A stretch of 64,000 bases of DNA from the NCBI RefSeq assembly GCF_018324205.1, contig NZ_AP023356.1, positions 7,942,501-8,006,500 of the forward strand, in the 5' to 3' direction. A program made the position numbers and the translations under genes. Source of the stretch: Actinoplanes ianthinogenes (lineage in GTDB: Bacteria > Actinomycetota > Actinomycetes > Mycobacteriales > Micromonosporaceae). The notes under the pieces were generated by a model, which was given only the letters and a program-made list of their open reading frames with translations, did no database searches and was not told where the DNA came from. Positions within the stretch are counted from its first letter, which is position 1, and each line of letters starts with the position of its first letter. This document shows, in pieces, positions 49,677 through 58,342 of this stretch.

Positions 49677-49944
49677 AGGACGCGTAGCGCTTCTCGGCCC
49701 GGGCCCGGGCCTTCGCCGCCTCCACCTCGCGGTCCTTCGGCGGGGCGGTGGTGACCAGACCGTTCAGCAGTTCCTGCGTGGCCGCGGCGATCGCCGCCAC
49801 CGCCTGGTCGAAAACCGCCTGGTTGGCCTGCGACGGGCGGGTCGCACCGGCTACCTTCCGGACATACTGCAACGCTGCGGCGTGCACCTCGTCGGGCGTC
49901 GCGGGCGGCTCGAAGTTGTGCAACTGGTGGATGTTCCGGCACAC
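49675..49944 (-). CDS. DUF2277 family protein
   Basis: An 89-residue protein matching DUF2277 from end to end: MCRNIHQLHNFEPPATPDEVHAAALQYVRKVAG, ANQAVFDQAV and LLNGLVTTAPPKDREVEAAKARARAEKRYA. It is cytoplasmic, helical and of unknown function. It is convergent with the esterase operon and divergent from the diguanylate cyclase. Confidence 0.9.
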   Translation of the reverse strand: MCRNIHQLHNFEPPATPDEVHAAALQYVRKVAGATRPSQANQAVFDQAVAAIAAATQELLNGLVTTAPPKDREVEAAKARARAEKRYAS

Positions 49945-50058
49945 GGGTGTCTCCCTCAGCAGTGACGGTATGTCGTCGTGAATCTATGTGATGCTCGGGC
50001 ATCCGTCAGGGACACCTCTCGACCGGGGCCCGGCTCCGCCGTACAACACGAGGTGGGC

Positions 50059-51534
50059 ATGCGACTGCGGACGGCGTTGCCAGCGGGCGGTGGCGTCGCC
50101 GTGGCGGTCCAGGTGCTCTATCCCTTCCTGCCGGGATCCGCCGGATATGCCCTCTCTGACGTGATCGTCGCATCCGCGAGCGGTTACGCGGCGTGGCACT
50201 ACTGGGGCCGGGCGTGGCAGCCGAGCGACACCCGGCCGATCCGGGTCGGTTACGCGTTCGGGGCCGTCGCCTGCACCGCGTGGAGCCTCTCCAACCTGCT
50301 CATGCTCGTCGCCGTCCTCGCCCTCCCGGTCCTGAACGAGGCCGCGGCCGTACTCTCCCTGATCGCCGCGGTCTTCGTCCCGGTCGCCGTCGTGCTGGCC
50401 GGCCACCGCCTGTACGGCATCGCCGCGGTCCGCCGGGCGATCGACGTCGCCGCCGTCGCCGGCGCCGTCTTCGCGCTGGCCTGGGAGTTCGTGCTCGCCG
50501 ACCTGACGACGCAGGCGGTCAACCTGCCGGAGAACTACGCGATCACCATCGTCGCCGTCCTGGTCCTGGGCTCGTCGGTGGCGCTGGTGACGCTTTCCGA
50601 GTCCGCACCGGACCGGGGACTGACCGCCCAGCAGGTGCTCGCCTGCGCCACGCTGATCCAAGCGGTCACCGTGATCGTCGGGCTGCGCAACGGCGTCGCC
50701 GGCGACCCCTGGTTCGCCTACGGGGCCGGCGCCGGCTACGTCCTCGGCGCGTGGGCCACCGCGGTCTCCAGCCGTCTGCAAATCTCCCGGCCCGGCGCGG
50801 AGGTGGTGGAACGCCTGGTCTTCGGCCCGTGGGTGTTGCTGCCGTACCTCCCGGTGGTGGCCGCGGTCGGGATCGCCGGCTTCCGTGAGGCCCGCGACGG
50901 CCGGCTCAGCCCGGTGCTGGTCTGGCTGCTGCTCGCGAGCTTCACCCTGGTGCTGCTGAGGCAGTTCCTCACCCTGATCACTGTCGGTCGGATGGCCGTG
51001 GTGCTGGAGGAGCAGAAGCTCGCCCTCGCGCACCAGGCGCACCACGACGGCCTGACCGGCCTGCCCAACCGGGTCGCCTTCCACGACCGTGCCGCGGCGA
51101 TGCTGGCCGGTCTGCCGACCGGCGTCTGCGCCATGATGCTCGATCTGGACGGCTTCAAGCCGGTCAACGACACACTCGGCCACGCGGCCGGCGACGAGGT
51201 GCTGATCGTGGTCGCCCAGCGGCTGGTCGCCGAACTGCGCGAGTCCGACCTGGTCAGCCGGTTCGGCGGGGACGAGTTCGCGGTCCTGATCACCGAGACC
51301 GGCGACGCGGCGGACGCGGTGGCGAGGCGGTTGCTGGACCGGCTGGCCCAGCCGATGCTGGTGCACGGCACCGAGGTCAGCGTGGGCGGCAGCATCGGGG
51401 TCACGGCCCTTCCGGCCGGGCAGGCGGGCAGCATCAGCTCGCTGCTCCGCCAGGCCGACACCGCGATGTACGCGGCGAAGGCCGCGGGGAAAGGGGTGGT
51501 CCGCTGGTATGAATCGGACAGCCGGGTGGCCTGA
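50059..51534 (+). CDS. Membrane diguanylate cyclase (GGDEF)
   Basis: A 491-residue protein. About eight to ten helices (~residues 5-310) form a membrane sensor of no named type. A GGDEF domain follows (HHDGLTGLPNRVAFHD, LDLDGFKPVNDTLGHAAGDEVL, RFGGDEFAVLI). The intact GGDEF motif and the RESD inhibitory site five residues before it indicate an active, product-inhibited c-di-GMP synthase. There is no EAL domain. The ATG at 50059 follows GAGGTG. A GTG at 49978 would add 27 residues without hydrophobic character. Confidence 0.88.
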   Translation: MRLRTALPAGGGVAVAVQVLYPFLPGSAGYALSDVIVASASGYAAWHYWGRAWQPSDTRPIRVGYAFGAVACTAWSLSNLLMLVAVLALPVLNEAAAVLSLIAAVFVPVAVVLAGHRLYGIAAVRRAIDVAAVAGAVFALAWEFVLADLTTQAVNLPENYAITIVAVLVLGSSVALVTLSESAPDRGLTAQQVLACATLIQAVTVIVGLRNGVAGDPWFAYGAGAGYVLGAWATAVSSRLQISRPGAEVVERLVFGPWVLLPYLPVVAAVGIAGFREARDGRLSPVLVWLLLASFTLVLLRQFLTLITVGRMAVVLEEQKLALAHQAHHDGLTGLPNRVAFHDRAAAMLAGLPTGVCAMMLDLDGFKPVNDTLGHAAGDEVLIVVAQRLVAELRESDLVSRFGGDEFAVLITETGDAADAVARRLLDRLAQPMLVHGTEVSVGGSIGVTALPAGQAGSISSLLRQADTAMYAAKAAGKGVVRWYESDSRVA

Positions 51535-51815
51535 AGATCAAGATCAAGAGATTGCGGACTCGGGCCGCGCTGATCACTGATCGTCGCTCCCGCCAGGGAC
51601 CCTTCCGGTCTGAGCTGGCCGCTGGCGCGTCCAGAACGCTCAGCCCGAAAGGGCGACGTCCGCGGGTGGTTGCGGAAAACCGCGCGGGGTCACCGGCCTC
51701 GGAACGCGCTCGTGGTCGTGGAGACCAGACCCGCGCCTGGCTGCGTGCGCAAAGGCCTGGTCGCGAGAAGAAGTGGTCTGGCTGCGTGCGGAACGTGCTG
51801 CCTAAGCTCGGTGGC

Positions 51816-52205
51816 ATGGGCGCCCACTGGTACGAGTCCTCGATCGACCGGCAGATGCGCGAGGCGACCGAGCGCGGCGACTTCGAGAACCTGCCCGGCG
51901 CCGGCAAGCCCCTCGACGGCCACGGCGAGGAGTACGACGAGGACTGGTGGGTCAAGGACTGGCTGCGCCGGGAGGGCGCGACGGCCGGGGTGATCCCGCC
52001 GACCCTGGCGCTGCGCCGCGCCGTCGAGGACCTGGAGACCGTCGTCGGCCGCCTGCACACCGAACGCGACGTGCGCGAGCTCGTGGCCGGCCTGAACGCA
52101 AAGATCGACAAGTCCCGCCGCGGTTATCTGGACGGCCCGCCGGTGATCCTGCGCCCCCTCGACCCTGACGCCGTCGTCGAGTCCTGGCGCTCCCGGCGCG
52201 ACTGA
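51816..52205 (+). CDS. DUF1992 (DnaJ homologue C28-like) protein
   Basis: A 129-residue protein with the DUF1992 motif YESSIDRQMREATERGDFENLPGAGKPLD at its N-terminus, followed by a charged helical region. Family function is unknown. Eukaryotic DNAJC28 has the same domain. The ATG at 51816 starts just before the domain. The frame remains open upstream to 51552 but without family similarity. The gap 51535-51815 shows nothing else. Confidence 0.87.
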   Translation: MGAHWYESSIDRQMREATERGDFENLPGAGKPLDGHGEEYDEDWWVKDWLRREGATAGVIPPTLALRRAVEDLETVVGRLHTERDVRELVAGLNAKIDKSRRGYLDGPPVILRPLDPDAVVESWRSRRD

Positions 52206-52274
52206 CCGCGAGCGGCGCCGCGGGCCGTGGGCGGCGCGGCGGACGCGAAGCCGGAAGACGGCGCCTCGGAAACG

Positions 52275-52308
52275 CGGAACGGCCCGGCTGATCAGCCGGG
52301 CCGTTCCG
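52275..52308. terminator. 34-bp perfect palindrome, bidirectional terminator
   Basis: CGGAACGGCCCGGCTGA and its exact complement meet without a loop at 52291/52292. It lies midway between the convergent DUF1992 and DUF6114 genes. Confidence 0.82.
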
Positions 52309-52321
52309 TGAGCTAGCGGGA

Positions 52322-53941
52322 TCAGCTCTCCGTGATGGTGATCGGGGAGGCGGTCAGCGTGTCGCAGCTGACGAACGCCAGCTCGATCGTCACGTTCGTG
52401 AACCACAGCAGCGGCAGCGTCAGCGGCGGCGGCTGCTCCGGCGTGAACGTGATCGGGATGATCCCGAACAGGTTGCCGGTCATCTTCGGGGTGTAGAACT
52501 TCACGTTCCCCTCGACCGTCAGCTTCTTGCTCTTGATCGTGGTGACCGCGCTGCCCGGCTCGTCGATCTCCAGGCTGAACGGCTCGTTGACCGCCTTGGT
52601 CATGTTCAGCTGGAGCGCCTTGATGGTGCCGTTCGCGGTGGGGACGTCGGCGACACCCTCGTAGGTCGAGTTGTACAGCGTCAGCGAGCTGACCTTCATG
52701 ATGCCCGGCTTGATCGCCGACTTCGGGATGCCCCCGTCGGCGACCAGGCCCTCCTGGCGCGCGCCGAGGCAGGGGATCACGTCGCTGTCGGCGCTGGCGC
52801 TCGCGGCCGGGCTGGTGGTCTTCGCCGGGGCGCTGGTGGCGGTGGTGCTGTCGCCGCCGGCGGCCGGGGTGGTGGTCGCGGTGCCGGTCGGCTCGGCGGC
52901 CGGGGTCGTCGTCTCGCTCGCCGACGGCGTCGGCGACGCGCTCGGAGAGGACGACTCCTCGTCGCCGCCGATGCCGAGCAGGTTGCCGACGCCGTCGACC
53001 ACGTCCGAGATGCCGTCGAGGATCGGGTTGCTGTTCTCGGTCGTGGCGGACGCCGAGGGGGTGGCGGACGCCGAGGTGCTCGTCTTGCCGGAGTCAGCGG
53101 CGGCGGTGGTGGTCTTCTTGCCGTTCGGCTTCGCGCTCGCCGACTCGGCGGCCTTCTTCACGGAGGCCTTGGCCGACGTGGAGGTGGCGGCGGAGGGGGT
53201 GACCGAGGTGCTGATCGACGGCAGGCCGGCGGGGCAGTCGTCGGCGCTGGCCGGGATGCGGCTGCCGATCAGCACCGTGGCGCCCACGAACGCGGGCACC
53301 ACGATCAGGGCGAGCGCCTTGCGGTTGAGGCCGCGGCGCGGGCCGGGAAGGTCACCGCGTGGCTGTTCGAAACCGGGCAGGATGCTCGGGTCGCTCTGCG
53401 CCGGAGGGCGCAGCGCGGTGGTGTCGTGCGGGCGGTCGTCGTGACCGGCGATCTGGATCGCCTCGGTGTTCTCGCCCAGCCCGTCGTGGTGCTGGTCGTC
53501 GCCGGAGGGGCCCTGCCCGTGGTTGTCCGGGCCGCCGAAGTCGGTCGGTCCCTGCTTCGGCACCTCGGGCTGGGTGGGGCGCGGCTGCCAGGCGACCGCG
53601 AGCGCGCCGCCGAGGATGCCGACCAGCATGCCGATGATCCAGCCACCGAAGTTCAGGCCGAGGAACGAGTAGACCGCGGTCAGCAGGCCGATGATGCCGT
53701 AGAACATGCGCTGGGCCGGGGTGAACCAGACCAGGACGCCGCACATCAGCATCAGCAGGGGCAGCACGTAGGACAGGAAGCCCTGCGGCCCGACGTGGAT
53801 CTCCAACCGCATCTCGGTCAGCAGCGAGAGGTTCGAGCTCAGGAACAGCAACAGGCCTGACACCAACAGGAACAGGCCACCCCAGAACGGCCTGCTCCGC
53901 CGCCACCGGCGGAACTTGGTCCAGAAGTCGTCCGTCGCCAC
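52322..53941 (-). CDS. DUF6114 family membrane protein with secreted Ser/Thr-rich region
   Basis: A 539-residue protein. The N-terminus (~1-125) has four helices with FWTKFRRWRRSRPFWGGLFLLVSG, the DUF6114 mark. A hydrophilic linker and a further helix (~215-232) follow, then a Ser/Thr/Ala-rich low-complexity stretch (~245-385) and a C-terminal beta-rich domain (VADGGIPKSAIKPGIMKVSSLTLYNSTYEG...) similar in style to DUF6230 proteins. It thus looks like a fusion of DUF6114 and a surface domain. The GTG start has GGAGG. It lies downstream of DUF6230. Confidence 0.78.
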   Translation of the reverse strand: MATDDFWTKFRRWRRSRPFWGGLFLLVSGLLLFLSSNLSLLTEMRLEIHVGPQGFLSYVLPLLMLMCGVLVWFTPAQRMFYGIIGLLTAVYSFLGLNFGGWIIGMLVGILGGALAVAWQPRPTQPEVPKQGPTDFGGPDNHGQGPSGDDQHHDGLGENTEAIQIAGHDDRPHDTTALRPPAQSDPSILPGFEQPRGDLPGPRRGLNRKALALIVVPAFVGATVLIGSRIPASADDCPAGLPSISTSVTPSAATSTSAKASVKKAAESASAKPNGKKTTTAAADSGKTSTSASATPSASATTENSNPILDGISDVVDGVGNLLGIGGDEESSSPSASPTPSASETTTPAAEPTGTATTTPAAGGDSTTATSAPAKTTSPAASASADSDVIPCLGARQEGLVADGGIPKSAIKPGIMKVSSLTLYNSTYEGVADVPTANGTIKALQLNMTKAVNEPFSLEIDEPGSAVTTIKSKKLTVEGNVKFYTPKMTGNLFGIIPITFTPEQPPPLTLPLLWFTNVTIELAFVSCDTLTASPITITES

Positions 53942-54023
53942 TCGTCCTCCAGCGTTTCCGTTACAAGATCACAAAGGGGTGGGGCTCGCGGAACACTGCT
54001 CCACGAGCCCCGGTAAAGCTAGA

Positions 54024-54662
54024 TCAGAAGCACTCGTTGCCCGAGCCGAGGAGCAGCTTCAGGGACATGCCCTTGAGCTTGAAGCTCGACGCGGTGGTGA
54101 GGTACGCCTGCTGCTGGAGCTTGTCGATGCTCACGCCGCTGGCCTGCTGGGCGAAGCCGCCCACCGCGCCGTGCGTCTTGGCACCGTCGGCGTCGACCAG
54201 GGAGGCGTCCCGGCCGATCTCGATGTCCTTGAACGTGGCGTCGCCGCCCAGCGAGGACATGCCGATGAGCAGGTCGTCGGCCTGCACCGCGTTCGCCGCG
54301 GCACCCGAGCTGCCGTCGAACTTGGCGTTGGTGGCCGCCGTGATCTTCAGGGTGACCGGGCCGGCGTTCACCGACTGGCACAGGTTGTAGATGTCGGCGT
54401 GGTTGATACCCGACATGGCGGCCGGGATGACGGAGCCGTCAGCCTTGTTCAGCGCGCCGCTGTACTGGGTGAAGCCGGTGCCCTCGAGGTGGTCCGCCGT
54501 CAGCTTGAACTGGGTGCCCGAGACCGTCAGGTTCGCGGCGAGGGCGCCCTGAGCAAGAGCAACGACGAGACCGGCGGCCACGGCGGTGGGAACGCCCACG
54601 GCCACCGCGAACCGGCGCCAGTTGGTGCGCCCGGCGGCGGTGACGCTCTGCGAATCCTCCAC
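54024..54662 (-). CDS. DUF6230 family secreted protein
   Basis: A 212-residue protein. TNWRRFAVAVGVPTAVAAGLVVALAQGALAAN is a membrane/signal segment. The mature part has the family motifs LTVSGTQFKLTADHLEGTGFTQY, CQSVNAGPVTLKI, MSSLGGDATFKDIEIGRDAS and FKLKGMSLKL with a late Cys. The GTG at 54662 follows GGAGGATCC. It forms an operon with DUF6114 (82-bp gap), a pair common in actinomycetes and of unknown function. The gap 54663-55148 upstream holds no gene I can see. Confidence 0.82.
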   Translation of the reverse strand: MEDSQSVTAAGRTNWRRFAVAVGVPTAVAAGLVVALAQGALAANLTVSGTQFKLTADHLEGTGFTQYSGALNKADGSVIPAAMSGINHADIYNLCQSVNAGPVTLKITAATNAKFDGSSGAAANAVQADDLLIGMSSLGGDATFKDIEIGRDASLVDADGAKTHGAVGGFAQQASGVSIDKLQQQAYLTTASSFKLKGMSLKLLLGSGNECF

Positions 54663-55148
54663 GGATCCTCCTATCGATGAAGAAGACGGCTGTTCAAACC
54701 ACACCGCCAATGGCTCGCATCGACGGGCGACACTGGTGCCAACCGTCGACAGTGAGGCAAGTCGATGCCGTCGTCGTAACGTTCGGGAAATGTTGCCGCC
54801 CCTGCACGGGGACTACAAGGGCCAGAGCTACTAGTCAGTAACCCACATCACTTGATCTTGCTTACATAGCGTGATGTCGGTGTCCGCGGCGTCCCAAATT
54901 CCGGCAACAAACCGGACAACCAGCCGGTATTGACCGGCGTAGCGGTAACCGCAGGTAATGCCTACCGAGCGGTCACGGATCGGTAACGAAATCCAGTGAA
55001 CTCTCAGCAACCGGTTTCTCGGGCCGCTACGGCGATCCGGCCCACCGGTTCGGCCGATGTTGATCTCCCCTGAATGGCCCGGCTGCCTCATGTCCGCCCG
55101 GGGCCCTGCCGATGTGAGGAACATGATCGCCACAGAGGAGCGCGGCCG

Positions 55149-57068
55149 GTGAGGCTGCGACGCCGGCTCAACCTGGGCTTCGCCGCCCTGTTGGTGCTGT
55201 TCACGGCGTTCCTCGTGGTGCAGTTCGGAGTCGGTTCGCGGCTGCGCGACGACCACGACCGGCGCTTCGCGCGGATCGACGCCGCCCGCGAGGCGAACCG
55301 GCTCGCCCTCCAGCGGATGACCGACGCCGAGACCGGGGTGCGCGGGTTCCAGCTCACCGACGAGCCCCTCTTCCTGGAGCCCTACCAGAACGGCCGGGGC
55401 GCCGCGCTCGCCGCGCTGACCCGCGCCGCCGGCCAGACCCGCGACCGGCAGGCCCGGGAGCTGCTCGACGTCGAACGCCAGGCGCTCGCCGACTGGCTCG
55501 GGCAATACGCCGACCGGGCCGCGAACGGCATCGACGGCGAGAACGCCCTGGGCAAACAGCTCTTCGACCGGCTCCGCGCGGTCAACGCGGCCGCGGACGA
55601 CGCGATCGCCGCCGAGCTGCGCGCGGAGAACGCCGCCGGCCGGCGTACCGAACGGATCCTCGCGATCGGCTCCGGCATCCTGGTGCTGGCCGTCCTGGCC
55701 GCCGGTTACCTGCTGGTCCGGGTCAGCCGCCGCCAGCTCCTGGTCCCGCTGGCCCGCCTCGGTGACACGATCCGCCGGCAGGCGGCCGGTGACCGCTCGG
55801 CCCGCGCCGAGCCGGCCGGGGCGGCCGAGCTGCGCACCGTGACCGAGGCGCTCAACGACCTGTCCGCGCAGACCGAGGAACTGCTCGTCGCCGAGCAGGC
55901 CCGGACCGCCCGCGCCTGGCTCTGCCAGGCGGTCGTCGCGGAACTCCAGCAGGAGGGCGACGACCCGGCGGTGATCGGCACCCGGGTGGTCGCCCGGATC
56001 GGCGGCGCGCTCGGCGCCGACGCGGTGCACGGTGACCTGTTCGTGCCGGGCGCCGGTCAGGTCGCGGTCCGCTGGCCGGAGACGGCGTCCGAACTGCCCG
56101 TCGCGGACGCCGCCGAGCTGCGCGCGCTGTCACCGGGTGACCCGGTGCCGTGCGCCGGCGGCCTGGCCGTGGCGATGGGTGGGGACGCCGAGTGCCCCGG
56201 TGGCCACCTGCTGGTCGTCCGCGAGTTCCTGCCGACGTTCACCGAGCCGGAGCGCCGGCTGCTGGCCAGCGTGGGCCGGGAGATCGAGCGGGCGCTGCGC
56301 CAGCTCAGCATCCGGGCGCACCAGGACCTGCTGATCGGCGAGCTGCGGATGCTCGACCAGCGCAAGGACGTCTTCATCCAGACCGTGACGCACGAGCTGC
56401 GCACCCCGCTGACCAGCATCCTGGGGTACGCCGAGATGCTCAGCGACGAGGAGGAGGAGCTGAACCCGATGCAGCGCCGCTCGCTCAACGCCATCCTGCG
56501 CAACGCCCACCGGCTCCAGGACACCATCGGCGACCTGCTGCTGCTGGACCGGCCGGACGATGGGGTGAGCGCGGCCACCGAGCCGGTCGACGTGGCCACC
56601 CTGGCCACCGTGGTGCACGCCGAGCTGGACACGGCCGCGCAGGCCAAGAACCTCACGGTCGGCTTCGACGCGGAGCCGGCCTGGGTGCGCGGCGACCAGA
56701 CCCAGCTGCGGCGGGCGCTGCGCAAGCTGATGGAGAACGCGATCAAGTTCACCCCGGCCGGCGGCAGCGTGACCTGGCAGTGCGGCGCGGACGAGCGCAC
56801 CGTCACGATCGCCGTCACGGACACCGGCATCGGCATCCCGGCGGAGGACGTGTCCGGGCTGTTCACCCCGTTCCACCGGGCCGGCAACGCGATGGACCAG
56901 GCGGTGCAGGGTCCCGGGCTGGGCCTGGCGATCGTCCGGGACATCGTCCGGGACCACGGCGGCAGCATCGCGGTGCAGTCGGTGGTGGGCCGGGGCAGCA
57001 CTTTCACGATCACCCTGCCGGCCGTCCCGGCGCCGGCGCCCGCCTCGGTCCCGGTGCCCGCTTCCTGA
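55149..57068 (+). CDS. CHASE3-HAMP-GAF sensor histidine kinase
   Basis: A 639-residue kinase from a GTG at 55149. TM1 is at about residues 7-27, then a CHASE3 domain (~30-170) with RMTDAETGVRGFQLTDEPLFLEPY, TM2 at ~175-195 and HAMP. A GAF-like region follows (~265-395), then HisKA with His415 in VTHELRTPLTSILGYAEML and HATPase_c with LMENAIKFT, DTGIGIP and GPGLGLAIV. No response regulator is adjacent, so it is an orphan kinase. The 57069-57553 gap after it shows no gene or clear repeat. Confidence 0.9.
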   Translation: MRLRRRLNLGFAALLVLFTAFLVVQFGVGSRLRDDHDRRFARIDAAREANRLALQRMTDAETGVRGFQLTDEPLFLEPYQNGRGAALAALTRAAGQTRDRQARELLDVERQALADWLGQYADRAANGIDGENALGKQLFDRLRAVNAAADDAIAAELRAENAAGRRTERILAIGSGILVLAVLAAGYLLVRVSRRQLLVPLARLGDTIRRQAAGDRSARAEPAGAAELRTVTEALNDLSAQTEELLVAEQARTARAWLCQAVVAELQQEGDDPAVIGTRVVARIGGALGADAVHGDLFVPGAGQVAVRWPETASELPVADAAELRALSPGDPVPCAGGLAVAMGGDAECPGGHLLVVREFLPTFTEPERRLLASVGREIERALRQLSIRAHQDLLIGELRMLDQRKDVFIQTVTHELRTPLTSILGYAEMLSDEEEELNPMQRRSLNAILRNAHRLQDTIGDLLLLDRPDDGVSAATEPVDVATLATVVHAELDTAAQAKNLTVGFDAEPAWVRGDQTQLRRALRKLMENAIKFTPAGGSVTWQCGADERTVTIAVTDTGIGIPAEDVSGLFTPFHRAGNAMDQAVQGPGLGLAIVRDIVRDHGGSIAVQSVVGRGSTFTITLPAVPAPAPASVPVPAS

Positions 57069-57553
57069 TCATTCGCGGTCCGGCTCCCGATAACCCGCTC
57101 AGATCGCCGTTGCGCCCGCTGGAATCGGGTGGGACCCAGGGCCACCGATTTCCGGTTCTGGGCCCGCAGCGTGGATCTGAGGGCCACGTGAACAGCTTTC
57201 GGGTTGCCGGGGGCCGCTACGCAACGGTTCCGGCGCGTCCGGGGGATGGCGGAGGGCGGCGTCATCGAAGACGATCGGACCCGGAGACCGGCGTCCGGAT
57301 CCCGCGCTCCGGCGCCGGGCTCCCCGGCGGATCGCGAGCATCGATCGTTATCGGAATGTCGATGAAGCGGTATCCGGCGGTTATTCCGCATTGACACCTC
57401 GGCGGCTCCCGCGCATTCGCCCCAGAGCGTTTCCGCGGCACCCGAAACGGTCTTGAGCAGCTCATACCTCGTCGTAGGCCGGTGCATTCAACGAATCGGA
57501 AGCCGATTCGCGGAGCGCCATGATCGGAAACACGCGGCGCGTAACGTGCGAAC

Positions 57554-58342
57554 GTGGACCTGCACACCGTGACCGAAGTGATCAGCCCGGCCGCGCCCGG
57601 GATGTGGCGGCCCGGCGACGCCTGGCTGGGCGGCGGGACGGCGCTGTTCGGCGAGCCGCGCCCGGGGATCGCCCGGCTGCTCGATCTGCCGTCGGCCGGC
57701 TGGCCCGCGCTCACCACCCGGGCGGACGGCGTGGAGATCGCGGCGACCTGCACCGTCGCGGAGCTGTACCGGGGGCTTGCCGAGCACGAGATCGTCCAGC
57801 AGTGCTGCCACTCGTTCCTGGCCTCGTTCAAGATCTGGAACGTCGCGACGGTGGGCGGGAACCTGTGCGCGGCGCTGCCGGCCGGGCCGATGATCTCGCT
57901 GGGTGCGGCGCTCGACGGGGTGTGCACGCTGCTCGATGCGGACGGCGGGGCTCGGCAGGTGCCGGTGGCGGAGTTCGTGACCGGGGACGGGCAGACCGTT
58001 CTCCGGGACGGGGAACTGCTGCGGTCGATCTTCCTGCCGGCGTCGGCACTGGGCGGGCGGACGGCGTACCGGAAAGGGTCCCTGCATCCGCACGGCCGAT
58101 CCGCCGTGCTGCTGATCGGCCGGGCGGAGCCCGCCGGAGGTCTGACACTGACGGTGACCGCCGCGACCCGCCGGCCGTGGGTCTTCCGCTTCGCCTCGCT
58201 GCCGCAGGCGGCGGAGGTGGAGGCGGCGCTGGCGACCGTTCCGCTCGCGGCCTACACCGACGACGTGCACGGGCGGCCGGTCTGGCGCAGACACCTGACC
58301 GGGCATTACGCGGAGCAGATCAGAGCGGAGCTGAGCGCATGA
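57554..58342 (+). CDS. FAD-binding subunit of a molybdenum hydroxylase
   Basis: A 262-residue subunit of the CoxM/XdhB type. LGGGTALFGEPRPGIARLLDL and FKIWNVATVGGNLCAALPAGPM contain the two loops that hold FAD. It passes electrons from the Fe-S centres to NAD or oxygen. Its stop overlaps the start of the next subunit (ATGA). The dispersed word CGTACCGGAAAGGG (58065-58078) is part of the coding sequence (AYRKGS). Confidence 0.88.
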   Translation: MDLHTVTEVISPAAPGMWRPGDAWLGGGTALFGEPRPGIARLLDLPSAGWPALTTRADGVEIAATCTVAELYRGLAEHEIVQQCCHSFLASFKIWNVATVGGNLCAALPAGPMISLGAALDGVCTLLDADGGARQVPVAEFVTGDGQTVLRDGELLRSIFLPASALGGRTAYRKGSLHPHGRSAVLLIGRAEPAGGLTLTVTAATRRPWVFRFASLPQAAEVEAALATVPLAAYTDDVHGRPVWRRHLTGHYAEQIRAELSA

